Origin: Cladophialophora immunda
Lineage: Eukaryota > Ascomycota > Eurotiomycetes > Chaetothyriales > Herpotrichiellaceae
DNA: 64,000 nucleotides
Assembly (NCBI RefSeq): GCF_000835495.1
Contig: NW_015622541.1
Coordinates: forward strand, 5,642,001 to 5,706,000
Reading direction: 5' to 3'
The position numbers and the translations under genes are program-made. The first letter of the stretch is position 1; the number at the start of each line of letters is the position of its first letter. The notes beneath the pieces are model-generated. The model saw only the letters and a list, made by a program, of their open reading frames with translations. It was not told the origin of the DNA and made no database searches. This document shows, in pieces, positions 22,166-33,365 of this stretch.

Positions 22166-22854
22166 CCCGGCCCTGGAACTATATACAGGCGGCCATGGGC
22201 CGGGAAATAGACAAGATGCTATATGAGGAGACCGGGGTGCACCGACCGAGTGGGACAAAGGAGGCAGAGCAGAACACCGCGACGAAGTTGTCTCCGAAGC
22301 ATACTCCAACATCGCCGTCGAAGGCTTGGACAACACCAACAGTTTCTACGCGGAACAGCTCTCAGACCATCATCAACCTTTGGACGACCAAGCCGATTCA
22401 TATTGGGCATTATGGTCGAAGGGTGATGACACTCCCTACGCCCTACATAGCGAAGCAGCAGAACTCGAACAAATCAGGACCATGCCTTCATTCTCCGGGA
22501 CACTGGCAAGGTCTCGAAGCCTTGACCCCCGAAGAACAGGGCTGCTGACGAAATTGATGCCGACCAAGACCTCAAAACCCTGGCCCGAGCCCAGAAAGGC
22601 GCTTTTCTGACCCCATTGACCCGAACGTCGAGCTCCCTCGAGCGAGAGATGAACCTGACCGTCCTCACCGTAGCCGACAGCAGGGAGGAGAGGGAACCCG
22701 AGTGGCCGAACAGCCCAGCCGCCCTCCCGGACAATGTGCGCCGAGACCCGTGTCTGGGAGACCGCCGTCCAACCCTCGCTGTCGGTTTACCTCAGATGGC
22801 AGATGGCGGTCTGTCGTCGACGGCGACCCATGGGCCCTCACACACACACTGTGT

Positions 22855-22878
22855 ACACACACACACACACACACACAC
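22855..22878 (+). repeat. AC microsatellite
   Basis: Twelve AC units are preceded by a shorter CA run (22838-22849) and the palindromic break TGTGTACACA. Confidence 0.9.
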
Positions 22879-22950
22879 TCCGCTGCTCGGTCAAGCAACA
22901 CACAACCTTACCTCCCACAGCCGCGTTTGATGACTCTGCCGCACGCTGCG

Positions 22951-23673
22951 CGAGGACAACTGCAAAGGGATCGGAACGCCCTTTCATTAAGGCCGAAAAT
23001 GTCCCTGGCGTGAAAACTGCGCAGACATTGTGGGCGGCCGGGAGTATGTCGGATGGTAGGGTCTGGGATGGGGTTGGAGTTGGAGTTGGATCATTCCTCA
23101 TCGATCATCACCCATGCATGTCACGTCGACGCATCAAACCTGAAACACGAGTGTGTATCTGCTTGCCAGGCTCGGACGGAGAAGGAGACGAAGCTCGGAT
23201 TGGGGGAAATAGATCTCACTCTCACAGGGAGCAAATCCCGAATTGATTGATGGCGTGTCGTACAGGAGATCACTGAGACTTTTGGAGGAGTTGCAGCGTT
23301 GTCTGTGAGAGAAAGAGCAAGGGCAAGGGGAAGACAAGGAGCAAGGGCAAGGCGAAGGGGAAGGGGAAAGCCAATCGTCATCATCATAATAATAATTCTG
23401 TCATACCTGAGCGAATGAAGAGCAATCGTAACAAAGTCTATAGCTGAAACCAGTGCGCAACCAGAACATGAACCTGACCCATTCTATCCATTCTACCCAA
23501 GCAAAAAACGAGCGATTGTTCCTCCATTAGCCCAAGCCAGGATCCTCACATAACATTCCGACTACAAAAGAAGATGGCACAACAAATCTCACAAAACTCA
23601 ACAGCAAGCGAAATCAGAGACCGACATTGGTACAAATTCGTCATCGCCATCTTTCCGAGCACATTCCGCTGCC
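22951..23673. other. Gene-free stretch downstream of GH64 gene
   Basis: It contains a purine-rich GGGCAAGGGGAAG-type degenerate repeat around 23310-23370. The rest is the 3' flank of the minus-strand glucanase. No gene is seen. Confidence 0.45.
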
Positions 23674-24927
23674 TCACAGCTCCTTCTTGGGCGGCGGCTT
23701 CACGGCCGCGTGCGTACCTCCCACGGTGACGGTGAACAGCTTTGGGTCGCCGGCATGCACCTCGCCACTCTGGTCGGCACCGCCGCTGGGCTGCACGTCG
23801 TCATAGGGGAACGCGTAGCCTTTCCCGTCCAGGTTGGCCGAGTGCACGATCCGGGAGTAGTGGTTGGTGGTGGGGTCCTTGTAATACATGCTTTGAGGAG
23901 CCGGGAACGAGTTCGAAACGAGCAAGGTCGAGCGATTGAACGCCGCGGCCAGTCGGGGGATGATGGCGTTGGTCTCGGCATTCGCGCCCGTCGCGAAGGG
24001 CCCGGTCGAGCAGGTGAAGACGTCGCGCGTCGACGGCTTCGTGAAGCTCGAACCGCCGAAGTTCAGCGTGCCGTTGTTGTTGACCTTGGCGGACACTTTG
24101 CCAAAGGACGCTTGGGTGTCGATGGACATGGATTGAGAACCGAACTTCTGCCACACTTTGTTCACGTAGGCATCAAAGTAGTTGGCAAACAACGAAGGGT
24201 TGGTCACCATCCCCTGATTCGGCGAGAGGGCACGAAGGTTCCGCCCGTTGTGGGTGACAATCAATTGGTCCCAGCCCTTGCCGTCGGCGGCATGCTGAGC
24301 ACGCAGACCGCTGCAGACTTGGTCCAGTCCATTGGCAGGCATCCCGGAGACATGCTGGGTTGCGCCACTCTGGGTCGTGAGAGTCAATGCGATGGGGGGG
24401 CCGACGAAATCAACATAGCTGATATTGGCATACAGTTGGTCGCTGTTGAACGTGAACTCGGCAAAGCCCCAATTGGTGTTGATGTTGGGGTCGGAGGAAT
24501 TGGTGACAGACGGTTCAACCAGCGCCGGCCCCGGGTTGAGCAGGAACTTCAACGGTGCATCGATCGAGAACCAAATGCGACCTCCAGCCACATGGGGGAT
24601 TGTCACCGTCACGGTGTTTCCCGGGGCTCCGAGAGGAATCGCACAATTTTGTGGGATGGGCGAGCCGACCGCACCTGGAGAGGTGGGATAGAATGGAGTT
24701 TTCCCATCCGCGGACAGGAGAAACAACGCGTTGCCGCGGTCGATCGCTTGGCCTGTGATATAGGCATAGACGGTGTTGGACGTTGTCTGGTTTTGCAGCG
24801 CAATTTGCAGACTTGGGCCGCTTGCTGCTTGAGCTTGAGGTGCTGCCGCAATCGCAACCTGCGCTTGAGGGGCGGCTGAAGGCCCTCCAGAGCTGGCGCG
24901 TCGGAGAAACTGTCGAATGCGTTGCAT
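23674..24927 (-). CDS. GH64 family beta-1,3-glucanase-like protein
   Basis: A 417-aa protein of the GH64/thaumatin-like fold. Characterised members cut beta-1,3-glucan into laminaripentaose. The family body begins near residue 39 (SLQIALQNQTTSNTVYAYIT) and covers the whole protein to FTVTVGG. The two acids expected from the Streptomyces enzyme (Glu and Asp 16 apart) fit E157 (WGFAEFTF) and D173 (SYVDFVGPP). Further family blocks are QVCSGLRAQHAADGKGW and RDVFTCSTGPFATG. Odd: the N-terminus (MQRIRQFLRRASSGG, then Ala/Gln-rich APQAQ repeats) is basic and lacks a hydrophobic signal peptide, so export would need a non-classical route or an unseen upstream exon. Single exon with many GC-rich codons. 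It may act in cell-wall remodelling or on other fungi. Confidence 0.9.
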   Translation of the reverse strand: MQRIRQFLRRASSGGPSAAPQAQVAIAAAPQAQAASGPSLQIALQNQTTSNTVYAYITGQAIDRGNALFLLSADGKTPFYPTSPGAVGSPIPQNCAIPLGAPGNTVTVTIPHVAGGRIWFSIDAPLKFLLNPGPALVEPSVTNSSDPNINTNWGFAEFTFNSDQLYANISYVDFVGPPIALTLTTQSGATQHVSGMPANGLDQVCSGLRAQHAADGKGWDQLIVTHNGRNLRALSPNQGMVTNPSLFANYFDAYVNKVWQKFGSQSMSIDTQASFGKVSAKVNNNGTLNFGGSSFTKPSTRDVFTCSTGPFATGANAETNAIIPRLAAAFNRSTLLVSNSFPAPQSMYYKDPTTNHYSRIVHSANLDGKGYAFPYDDVQPSGGADQSGEVHAGDPKLFTVTVGGTHAAVKPPPKKEL

Positions 24928-25615
24928 TTTTAGAGATGTTTAAGTATGAGGAGTTTGAATTGAGATGAAGATTGAGGATTGATCGACGTTGAGAGATGCT
25001 CGAGTATTTATGGCTTTTCCCCGGAGAGATGGCGACGTCATTCACCAGCCAAATGTTCGATATGGCTTTCAGCACGGTCTCATCTCGACCAGCCGACACA
25101 GAAGGCAGCCATCATGCCCCATTTTCCTCTGATGCCCATTTGCTCATTGGAAACAAAAAGTTCGAACTTGACTTCTCGCTTCAGGGACCCCTAGACATCC
25201 GATACCAGCCCTGTCGAGGAACGTGGCACGAACCGAGGCAGCTGGATCAGATCTCAACAAGGGTCCGCCGCTTTGCTATTGGCTGCGTACCTGACCGGCC
25301 CAAAGCACGGATGACCAAGGTTTTGATCGCCTGATTCCTGGTTGCACCCTCGGCGGCCATCCTTTGCAGCCACACAAAGCTGGATGATGCGACCCGTGAC
25401 GTGGCCATCATGAGGTTAATTCCCCTTGAGTGCGACCGGTCTGGGGGGCAGACCTTTTCGTGTTGGTCAAGGCTGTGATTCCCGGTTTTGATGACGGACT
25501 CCCGAAACATTGAGGAGTGCGTTTCAGGTGCGGTCCAGCAGTCATAGATCGCCGATGGATTATGTCAAAGAGACGATGTTGCTGGCGATAGGCCGTCGAC
25601 AAGCTTGCCGTAACA
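24928..25615. other. Intergenic between two minus-strand genes
   Basis: It holds the 5' flank of the GH64 gene and the 3' flank of mdm12. No gene is seen. Confidence 0.5.
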
Positions 25616-26947
25616 TCATACCAGAAAGGTCCAATAACTGGGAAAGACGAATTCTTCCTCAAAGATCTTCCTGACTTGCTCAAGAACGAACTTTTCCACC
25701 TTGCCGACGTTCTTGAGGACTTGTTTGCCGTCCTCCTGTCGTCCAATCTCGCTTTCCACGTGGATTTCCTGCAGTGGCCCAGGCACACCGGTCCCTGAAC
25801 CTGTCGTGCCACCTGCCTTTTTACGGTGGTTGTTTGTCACGCTTTCTCCGACGAGCGTAGCGGCGTCCTCGGAATCGAGAAAGCAAAAGTGCATCTTCTT
25901 CTTGACCCAAGCCACGATAGCAACACCGTCGAACGTCAAACCGGTGATCGCTAATTTGAGAGGGATCCCAACGAAGCTCGGCATTGGATAGTCAAGTAGA
26001 ATCTCGGCCGTTAGAGTCATGCGCACGTCCCCGGAATACTTGACTCTTGCCACCACTTGCAGATCTGACGCCTGCCTGCTCTGAAGCCTAGATGCTGACA
26101 AAGGCGTCAATGCATCGAGCGTAGTATCGCCCTGGCCGTTCTCACCGGCAGGCTGTGCTCTGTGAGGCAGCTGAGGTGAGGAAGGCCCGGACTCTGAGCC
26201 ACGTGGAGACGAGATGCTATTTGCGGTGGAAGGTCTGGTGGATGGATCGTCATGACCTGTGACGTCTTGAGCCATTGGCTTCACGTGCGTTGCTCCATGA
26301 ATAGGCGTTTGATGCATCATGGCAAAATTATGAGAAGGGTCGTACGACCAAGGTCGAGGACTGAACGGTGTTCCGCTTGCAACTGCTGCTAACGGAGTCT
26401 GGGTCCCAGAAAGACCGCCTCCAGGGAAATGGAAGTAGCTGAGATTGGACGTGCCGCCTGGGATGCCAGGGGTCGTGCTTCGTGGGAAAGGCCCCGCAAA
26501 AGCCTCATCGCCTGCGCTGAGACCTTCTTTGGCAGACGTCGAGGCATTCAAATGAGCAAGGCCTGAGCCTGTGATTATGTTGGACAGTTGCGGCACCGAA
26601 CGCGGTTGCTGAGAAGACGAGGCAGACTCTCGAGCCTCATAGTGGCTTCCGGTTTCCACCCCGTCGTTCTGCGCAGACCCGATGGCAGATTCATCCACCT
26701 CTTGATCGGCGCCTACCTCGTCCTCTTCTTCGTCCTCATAGAAGTCAGGAAGCGGGTCGCAGATATCCTTGATTTCGATTTCCGGACAGACTGACCCAAG
26801 CTCGAATGAATGGACATGGACGGCATTGATGAAGCGGGGAAGGGGGATCTGCTGGAACTTGTCATGGACGAAAGCCCGAATCTTCTCGGCGAGGGCAGCG
26901 CCATCAGGGCCCGAAGTGATCTTCTCCCATCCGATATCCACCGACAT
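25616..26947 (-). CDS. mdm12: ERMES complex subunit Mdm12
   Basis: A 443-aa protein of the ER-mitochondria encounter structure. It is an SMP-domain lipid-transfer subunit that bridges Mmm1 and Mdm34. The N-terminus MSVDIGWEKITSGPDGAALA with KIRAFVHDKFQQIPLPRFIN and the EIEIKDICDPLPDFY block are diagnostic. The C-terminal half resumes with VVARVKYSGDVRMTLTAEIL, the FVGIPLKLAITGL segment and the ending KVEKFVLEQVRKIFEEEFVF..SYWTFLV. Between them, roughly residues 70-275 form a Ser/Pro/Gly-rich insertion typical of filamentous fungal Mdm12. No membrane segment is seen, in keeping with a peripheral protein. Single exon. The start agrees with the conserved N-terminus. Confidence 0.97.
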   Translation of the reverse strand: MSVDIGWEKITSGPDGAALAEKIRAFVHDKFQQIPLPRFINAVHVHSFELGSVCPEIEIKDICDPLPDFYEDEEEDEVGADQEVDESAIGSAQNDGVETGSHYEARESASSSQQPRSVPQLSNIITGSGLAHLNASTSAKEGLSAGDEAFAGPFPRSTTPGIPGGTSNLSYFHFPGGGLSGTQTPLAAVASGTPFSPRPWSYDPSHNFAMMHQTPIHGATHVKPMAQDVTGHDDPSTRPSTANSISSPRGSESGPSSPQLPHRAQPAGENGQGDTTLDALTPLSASRLQSRQASDLQVVARVKYSGDVRMTLTAEILLDYPMPSFVGIPLKLAITGLTFDGVAIVAWVKKKMHFCFLDSEDAATLVGESVTNNHRKKAGGTTGSGTGVPGPLQEIHVESEIGRQEDGKQVLKNVGKVEKFVLEQVRKIFEEEFVFPSYWTFLV

Positions 26948-29731
26948 CTTGGAGCATCTTCGAGGGTTCGACGAAAAGAAAGGGAGTGAAGGTGTAATGA
27001 CAATTACGAGGCTCTCCAGCGTGGCGAGGCTTGGCGTTGTTGACGCTTCTGCCGGTCTGGAAAAGCCGCCTCACAGCCTTGCCCCTGGCAGGACCGACTA
27101 CAGACTGAGCGAGAGATGTAGCAGTTCAATAGTCAACTGGTGTTTTTTTTTATCACTGCTAACTACCGCTCACGGCTTCCAAAAGCTCTATCCTTGACTC
27201 ATGGAAGATTACTGCTTCAGACACTATGCTGCAGACAAATATGTGCAGAGTAGATCAGTATCAGCCAACGGCCGATCAAACATCTGTCCTGGAAGAAATG
27301 CCAAGTATTCTATCCCATTCCGCAAGCCAGAGGAGAGTAAAAGCTCTCAAATTTAGAAGTGGTAAGCCAGAGGGTAAGTAAGCTGCAGCCAAGATGGGAT
27401 CAACATCACACCCCCTGACGACCTCGAACATTCTCACGGCGTCGTTTTGGGTCGCATAAGGGCCAGAGGATGTACCTCTTCACGGATCAAGTGGATTCCA
27501 AGATGGTGGTGCCGCGCTCCAAATATGTTATACATTTTCCAAGCATTGATTCACCGCCCCCGAAAGTTCGAGGGGAAATCCCGCAGCATTGGTCAAGCTG
27601 ATGAGTGATGGAAACCCCCACTCCATAAGGCATGATCATTTCCCACGGCGACCAGAACAGTAGAAATGTAAGTTCTCCGTTCAAGCAGTCGTGGATAAGA
27701 TTTCGGTTCTCTGCTGATCTGCTTGGCCTGTGCAGACTCCCCACTCGCCCATTCTAGCCCATGAAGCGACAGCGAGGGTCCCAGACCGGCATAATGTCCC
27801 TTGCAAGATGGCAACCGACTAGCGTGGGAAGGTTCTCACCGTGCTAGAGAGATCCGTCTCTGGAAATTGCTTTTGTCGCCATTCGTCGAGAGCATGTGGC
27901 CAGATTTGCGAGCAGGGTAGCTTTCCCAAAACGGTATCCTAGACGCGTGCATGAGACCTTTCAAAGAGCGAGGGGATGTGCCTCTAGAGAGTTCTCTTGT
28001 AGGAACGTGTGCAGGGTGTCCGTCTCTTTCGCCTCCCAGCCATCTTATGCATACCGAGTCCGACAATCAACTCTCCTGTCCTGACCGCTCTTCCTCGGAT
28101 ATACATAGAGCATGCGGTGGCGTGAAGACATTGCATCGATCGGGCTTGCAGGAGGTGTTTGCAAAGTTAGCATGGCGCAGGACATATGACCGTACTCGTG
28201 CCGTATACACATAGGAGAAGGGATGGGCTGAATGAGGAGGTGTATTTAGTGGTCGAGGATCACCACCTGCAGTGCTTGTATCGAAGCCCGGAAACGCCAA
28301 GAGGCGCAGGAAGCCCATGCCAAGCCCCACAGCCTGCGGACTTTTCCTGCACCACTTCACCGCCATTCTTCATCTTCATCCTCTTTCATCAATCATCCCA
28401 TCATCTCGTCGTTGTATCAGGAAAATAATGTCCTTGTATGCTCTAGATGACGATCTGAAATGCCGCCGCACATGCCAAGGTGAGCCCACATCGTCGCCGG
28501 AACCATATCTCCGGATTCCGGATATTGCCTTCGGACTGAAGGAAGCAGAATGTCACAATTCCCCATTCTGGCTCTGGATGGTGCCAACAAGAATGTCCTG
28601 AGGCAATCATCAGCCCCTGCAGTCAAGCCTCTGAGAGGCCTAGTCGGCTTTCCGTTGCTTTCCGTGGGACTTGCGATGCCCGCCTCTCCCCAAGTTATTG
28701 GCACGCCGTGTCTCGTATCACAATCAGGTAGTGTGGGAGCACATTCCAGCCTTCAGGTCGCCACCCACCACGTGCCGCCACAGCTCGAGTGAGCTCATGC
28801 CGCCTACGGTCCGGCAACAGCGCCATTACCAATGGCTTTGACACCAGCAAAGGTTACACCGACAAGGCCACATTTTCCCTGCAGGTAGGGACCTTTCAAG
28901 TCGAAGCCAGCCCTCTGAAGGCAGCTTCCATGCCACCAAACACGGGCAACTTGCATCTCACAATTCTCCGTCATCAGCGTGCGTTACACAGGCCACCACA
29001 GGCATCGTTCGGGGCCCTGATTATCATGCCACACTAACCGAGGTTAACCACGGTCATTCCCGGGCTTACATTAGCTTGGGATGGGATCCACCACTGACGA
29101 TGTCCATGTCCAAGTTCGAAGCCTTGACCATCATGCCCATCGAAACACGTTCAAGAACTCACTACCATGCTACCGGTTTTATCCGCGATCTACAGGCATT
29201 CAATTCGCCCTGGACATCGTCCACGGCACGAATGGTTTGGGCTCCCCCTTGACAATACCATGTTGACTCGTATCTTTCTGACCTAATCTCGGGATCGTAT
29301 GAGGAATTGTGGGAGAGGGGCAGTCTATAAGAACGGCACCCACGCCCAAGGAGCTCCCACAATCCTCTTTTTCCTTCGATCAGGAAGTCCCCATCTGTCA
29401 AACCCACTTCTTGCCATCCCGCAAAACCTTGGAATCACGGGCACAACTTGATTTCCAATCTGTTGACGCCACAAGGACATCACTCAGCCTCAGCCGACAT
29501 ATTCTAAGCATAAGTCTGCACGTGTGACTTCCGCATTCCCGAGGCAACCTTAACCACCAAAATCGTCGTTGCGTCATTGGAAACAAAGAACTCACATAAA
29601 GAACATCACAACACTCTTTATTTGCGACATCCGACCTCAGTTTCCTTCCTTGAACCTTTCAATCACCAGCTCTTCGGCCCTGCACATTCCACTCCACCGG
29701 AACACTACAAACCAGTCGCTTACACATCAAA
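26948..29731. other. 2.8-kb gene-poor region
   Basis: The left end is the mdm12 promoter, and the right end (about 29.3-29.7 kb, CA/CT-rich) is the leader of the small gene at 29732. Short open frames between show no domain, signal peptide or convincing splice pattern. I see nothing else supportable. Confidence 0.45.
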
Positions 29732-30007
29732 ATGTCCAGCCCAACCAACAACTTCCTCACCCTCATCCCCGCCGCTCACCGCGTCCATGTCACTTCTCCC
29801 TTCACTTCTCCCGCCACCAGCGACGAATCTCTAGTTCCTGCACTCCAGAAGACTCGACGATCCAGCTCCAGCGTCTCGGCGGAATCCAACTCTACCGCCG
29901 AAGAACCTGCTCTACCATCTGACATTGTTGAGTCTCCTGTCGAGGCGGTCAAGAGCCCACAGACCGAGCCAGTCACCATCCACAAGTTTTTGAAATTGGG
30001 TAACTAG
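29732..30007 (+). CDS. Small Ser-rich fungal protein
   Basis: A 91-aa hydrophilic protein with no signal peptide or membrane segment. It contains a basic-Ser tract (KTRRSSSSVSAESNS), an acidic Pro/Glu middle and ends HKFLKLGN. I recall small Pezizomycotina proteins with a Ser-rich tract followed by FLKLGPVHWG; here the protein stops right after FLKLG. A GTAACT immediately follows the GG of that motif, but I found no downstream exon restoring a tail. A long CT-rich leader with few ATGs supports expression. The function is unknown. Confidence 0.6.
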   Translation: MSSPTNNFLTLIPAAHRVHVTSPFTSPATSDESLVPALQKTRRSSSSVSAESNSTAEEPALPSDIVESPVEAVKSPQTEPVTIHKFLKLGN

Positions 30008-31534
30008 GTCCTTACGCCGAACTTTGCGTCTATCGTTTTCACCAGTTATTTTTGCGCCGTTGATCTACTGGACCTGGGACGATCTTCTATTCATGATGAC
30101 TTTCGACCACGATTTATGTGCGACGATGTTTTAACACCATGATATCCTGCCAATCACACTTGGGGCGTTGATGCGATGTTTTCATTTTGTCATTGGGAAG
30201 CACAGTTCGGGAAGGATTTGGTTTTACTGTACGAATTACATGAAGTTCTCAATGGAAGAGAATCTGGGAAAGAGCACAGTGAGAAAGGGTTTCCTTGCCT
30301 ACAGCCTGGCACACGAAGGACAGCCTTGAGGGAGACGGAACCATGAGAGGGAAAAAAAAAAGGGATTCATTGTCGCAAGAATGCCAATTTTTCATATATT
30401 TCCGGATTATTCAATTATACACTGACAATGGAACCTGATGCTTCCAAGACTTGCTTGCCCTCTCTGTTGTCCATCGTCGCATGCTCTCCATCCACCCATG
30501 CATCATTATCTCCGATCCTATGTCCTTGCTGCGGCCCTACTCGTACACAGCTTGTTCCGACGACCCACTTACCCCGATTTTTGTTGCCTTTCCCGAGTAA
30601 GCCAATGATTGATTACAGGTCCGACGTCAGTTGTTGGTAGAGAACCTCAAAACGCGAGCCATGAATCCGCCCGATCGCCCCATATCAGGCCTCCCTCTTG
30701 AGAAAGACACGAGCCCGGCCGCCAGCCTCAGCAATTCACCTCCCCACGACGAGTGCCCGAGGGGGCCCATGGGCCATGGAGGGAACTTTCAGTGCGGGAC
30801 AATTCTTTGGCACGGCAGAGACCAGAGAGGGCCGCCCCTGATTGCCATTCGATAGAGCAGATCGATTCTAACCAGGGAACAAACATAACCTCGGTGCTAA
30901 CCAGCTCTCCATTGTGCAACCTAGATATTGTCTCCACATCGGGGCCCACGAACGATGATGGGAGCACCTTGCACCTTACACCCTACACCTATTACACCAA
31001 CGACTCGCAGAGCATGAAAAAGAGCCGGAAGCATCTGCCCCACTGGGATATCGTTTTCCGAACGGGATAGGGCCTCTTCGTCCACTGGGATGCCGGGGAT
31101 TGGAAATGCGGGGTTGAGCATCCCGATTTCGGGTCACCAAGCGCGGTCGGCGACGGTGGGATCGGGGATGGAGAGGAGGGGTGGCCATCGAAGACGGTTG
31201 GGTTTTTCGAACGGACGGGAACACCACGGTGGTCGATTGCCCCGGAAAAGGGAATTTGGAGGACAGCGAGAATGTGTGTGTCAATGGATTTCCGAACAAG
31301 AGCTGGTGCTCCGCGAGAGAATGACCAATGCCAACCTCCACACCAGCTCGGGCCTCTCCCACCTCCCCCCCCCAGATTGTCTGCCTGGTTCGAGTCCAAA
31401 CTTCCATGCAATGTAGCTGACTGACGACGAGATTCGCTCAACCCTTTCTCCGAAGGACCACAAACGCTCTCTAGTTCACGGAACCGTGAAAACCCCCGCA
31501 GACCCCCTCCTCCTTGTGCAAGACCACAGTGCTC
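30008..31534. other. Intergenic, no gene recognised
   Basis: Includes the 3' flank of the small gene, an A11 run near 30352 and several overlapping short frames at 30.6-31.4 kb without recognisable features. Confidence 0.4.
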
Positions 31535-31873
31535 TTAGACGAAAACCCCCAAAGTCCGAGTAATGTTGGCGACGAACCCTTCGACGACAACTTCGTAAGC
31601 GCCCACGCCAGTGAGGAGGAGTCCAGTGGTAGCCCCCAGTGAACCGAGGAGACCGTCAATGACACCACCGATGAGGCCACCTTGCCTTTCAGCGAGGTTG
31701 TTGAGCACTAGTCACAAGGGTCAGACACGCTTCTCGTAGTTCAGACCATCGTGGATTTTGCAGCATGCGGGAGACAGACCTTCAGGTTCCAATGGTGAAG
31801 GATCTGCAATAGGACCAGCATTTGCCAGGTTAGCAACGAAGGGAAGCAATGCAAGGAGGAGTTGAGCCTTCAT
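31535..31873 (-). CDS. Small secreted protein, two exons
   Basis: Predicted 88 aa. Exon 1 is 31873-31780 and exon 2 is 31707-31535, joined by a 72-nt intron (GTCTGT donor, CTGAC branch-like site, CTAG acceptor). Both ends are in phase. The first 19 residues (MKAQLLLALLPFVANLANA) form a clear signal peptide, followed by GPIADPSPLEPE. The mature part is glycine- and leucine-rich and amphipathic (NLAERQGGLIGGVIDGLLGS, then GATTGLLLTGVGAYEVVVEG). It has no cysteine, so it is not a disulfide-type effector or hydrophobin. It may insert into or associate with membranes or the wall. The function is unknown. The unspliced frame stops early, so the gene is easily missed. Confidence 0.72.
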
Positions 31874-33365
31874 TTTGTGATCGGCAAAGTTCCAGATATG
31901 GCTAGTTGGTCAAATCACGGATATGACAAAACGAGAGTCGATGGTTGAAGTGCGTTTGGAAGTCTTGAAGCAATCGACTGGAAGGATATGGTCATGAACT
32001 TATACCTTCGTCTCGCCATATACCTGTTGGCCTTTTGCCTCCCTTTTTTCAGCAACAGGTATAGCCCACATCTTACGAGAAGACGTGTCACTTATGCTGG
32101 AGCAGCATCAGTTCCGTGAGGCTGTGGCTTGATTTCCTCGAATCATTCTCGAAGCACGGAACATCCGAAACAGAGTCGTTGTACATTGACCGCAGTCTCG
32201 GGTCGTTGTAGCGTAAAGACACGGGATGCTTGAGGTCGTGCCTGGGAGCGTGTTCTCTCCCGCATTGACGGGTGATGTTTTTTTGGGCGAATTCAGCCGT
32301 CAAGATGATGAGACGGGACAGCCAAATTATGCACGATTGAAGATTGCCTTCCAAAACCCCGATCTGTCCCAGTAAATGCCACTCCCTAGAAGTAATCGAG
32401 AGTGCCACAACTTTTGACTGACAAGTCGCAGCTGTGCCCTGTAACACTGTGCTCATACACTCCGGATGAAAGAGATGTATCTTCACCCTGGCAGTGGCGT
32501 TCTGTCGCAGAGTGAGCCTCCTCACCATTCGGGGTGGGCTCTGACAGCCCAGACATGCTTCGAAGGGCATTGAAAGTTGGCGAGCTCGGTGGCTAGAGCT
32601 AGATGTATGGGAAAACCCTTACCAGGTGTACGGTAAATCCCTCTACCTTCTTCGTAGCGTGAGAGATGCGATGAGAATGATTGGGTGAAAAATGAAGCTG
32701 GACCAAAATTCTCTGCGACGAGAAAGAGGCCGCAGTTAGGAGCCTAGTATGCCAGACGCAGGCCGTTAGCTCCCTGTGATTCCACAGTGGCAAGATCCGG
32801 AGACAGCAGACTCGCTGATCTAGCTGTCTCACTCGACTTCAAGGTAATCGGTAATGAGCTGAAAGGTTTGAAGATTTGTCAAATCATAGCCATTCACCTG
32901 TCAGAACAGCTACCCCATTGCTTTGTTGTATAGGTGTGTTTAGGTGAGGGCAGATCACCCAAGCCGCACCAAGCATACTCTGCTTTGCGGACGACAAACA
33001 GCTCTGTTCGCTACTCATCGCCTGGCTGCTCAGCCTAACGCGTGAGAAGAAACAAGGCTTCGAGGCTGAGATTTAGGGGGGAGCCTCATGGTCGGCTGAC
33101 TTTCCACTGAGCCTCTCGGCAAACTAGCCCCTGAAGGCAAGTGTTAGTTCCGCAAAACAGCATCTCCCCCGCAATTGCTCCTCCAGTGTCTTTGCTGGTC
33201 GCACTACTCCGTCCCTGCTGTCTTCTGTGTATACCTAGGTATTCAGTGCTTGATTGAATTCTTGTAGTCTTCTGTGCTACTATGAGCTGACAGCGACGTC
33301 CGTGTGATTCTCGATCTCAGCTCGCTCCTTACCCGATACTGCGTCCAGCTCTCCCTCTCGACGCA
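31874..33365. other. Intergenic, no confident gene
   Basis: Upstream region of the secreted-peptide gene and of the nitrilase gene. A minus-strand open frame of 160 codons at 32088-32570 has no recognisable motif and a non-coding-like composition, so it is not called. Confidence 0.4.

Larger units (their letters stand above)
21244..22950 (+). other. Frame-hopping ORF remnants, possibly a degenerate gene
   Basis: Several open stretches on the plus strand have protein-like composition, but each is in a different frame. They are a 54-codon ORF from ATG 21244, a stretch from ATG 21661 (MSLPMERLNSFADALLHSRG.. to about 21940), one at 22130-22270 (RNTRSIARPWNYIQAAMGRE), one at about 22280-22500 (EVVSEAYSNIAVEGLDNTNS) and one at about 22535-22800 (DEIDADQDLKTLARAQKG). 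A plausible intron runs from GTACGC 21474 to CAG 21540. AT and AC runs are inserted in the frames. No domain was recognised. Either this is a multi-exon accessory gene or, more likely, a gene or element decayed by indels. Confidence 0.35.

Noticed and set aside
21900..22230. Small transposon (MITE) bounded by inverted repeats
   Set aside because: The repeat arms are 17 bp with no visible target-site duplication or second copy in the window; reported only as an inverted repeat.
23710..24879. 389-codon plus-strand ORF antisense to the GH64 gene
   Set aside because: Shadow of the GC-rich coding sequence; no family features.
31385..31400. GGTTCGAGTCC resembling a tRNA B box
   Set aside because: The flanking bases do not form a T-arm stem and no A box is correctly spaced upstream.
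32088..32570. 160-codon minus-strand ORF
   Set aside because: No domain, no signal peptide and no splice structure; composition looks non-coding.
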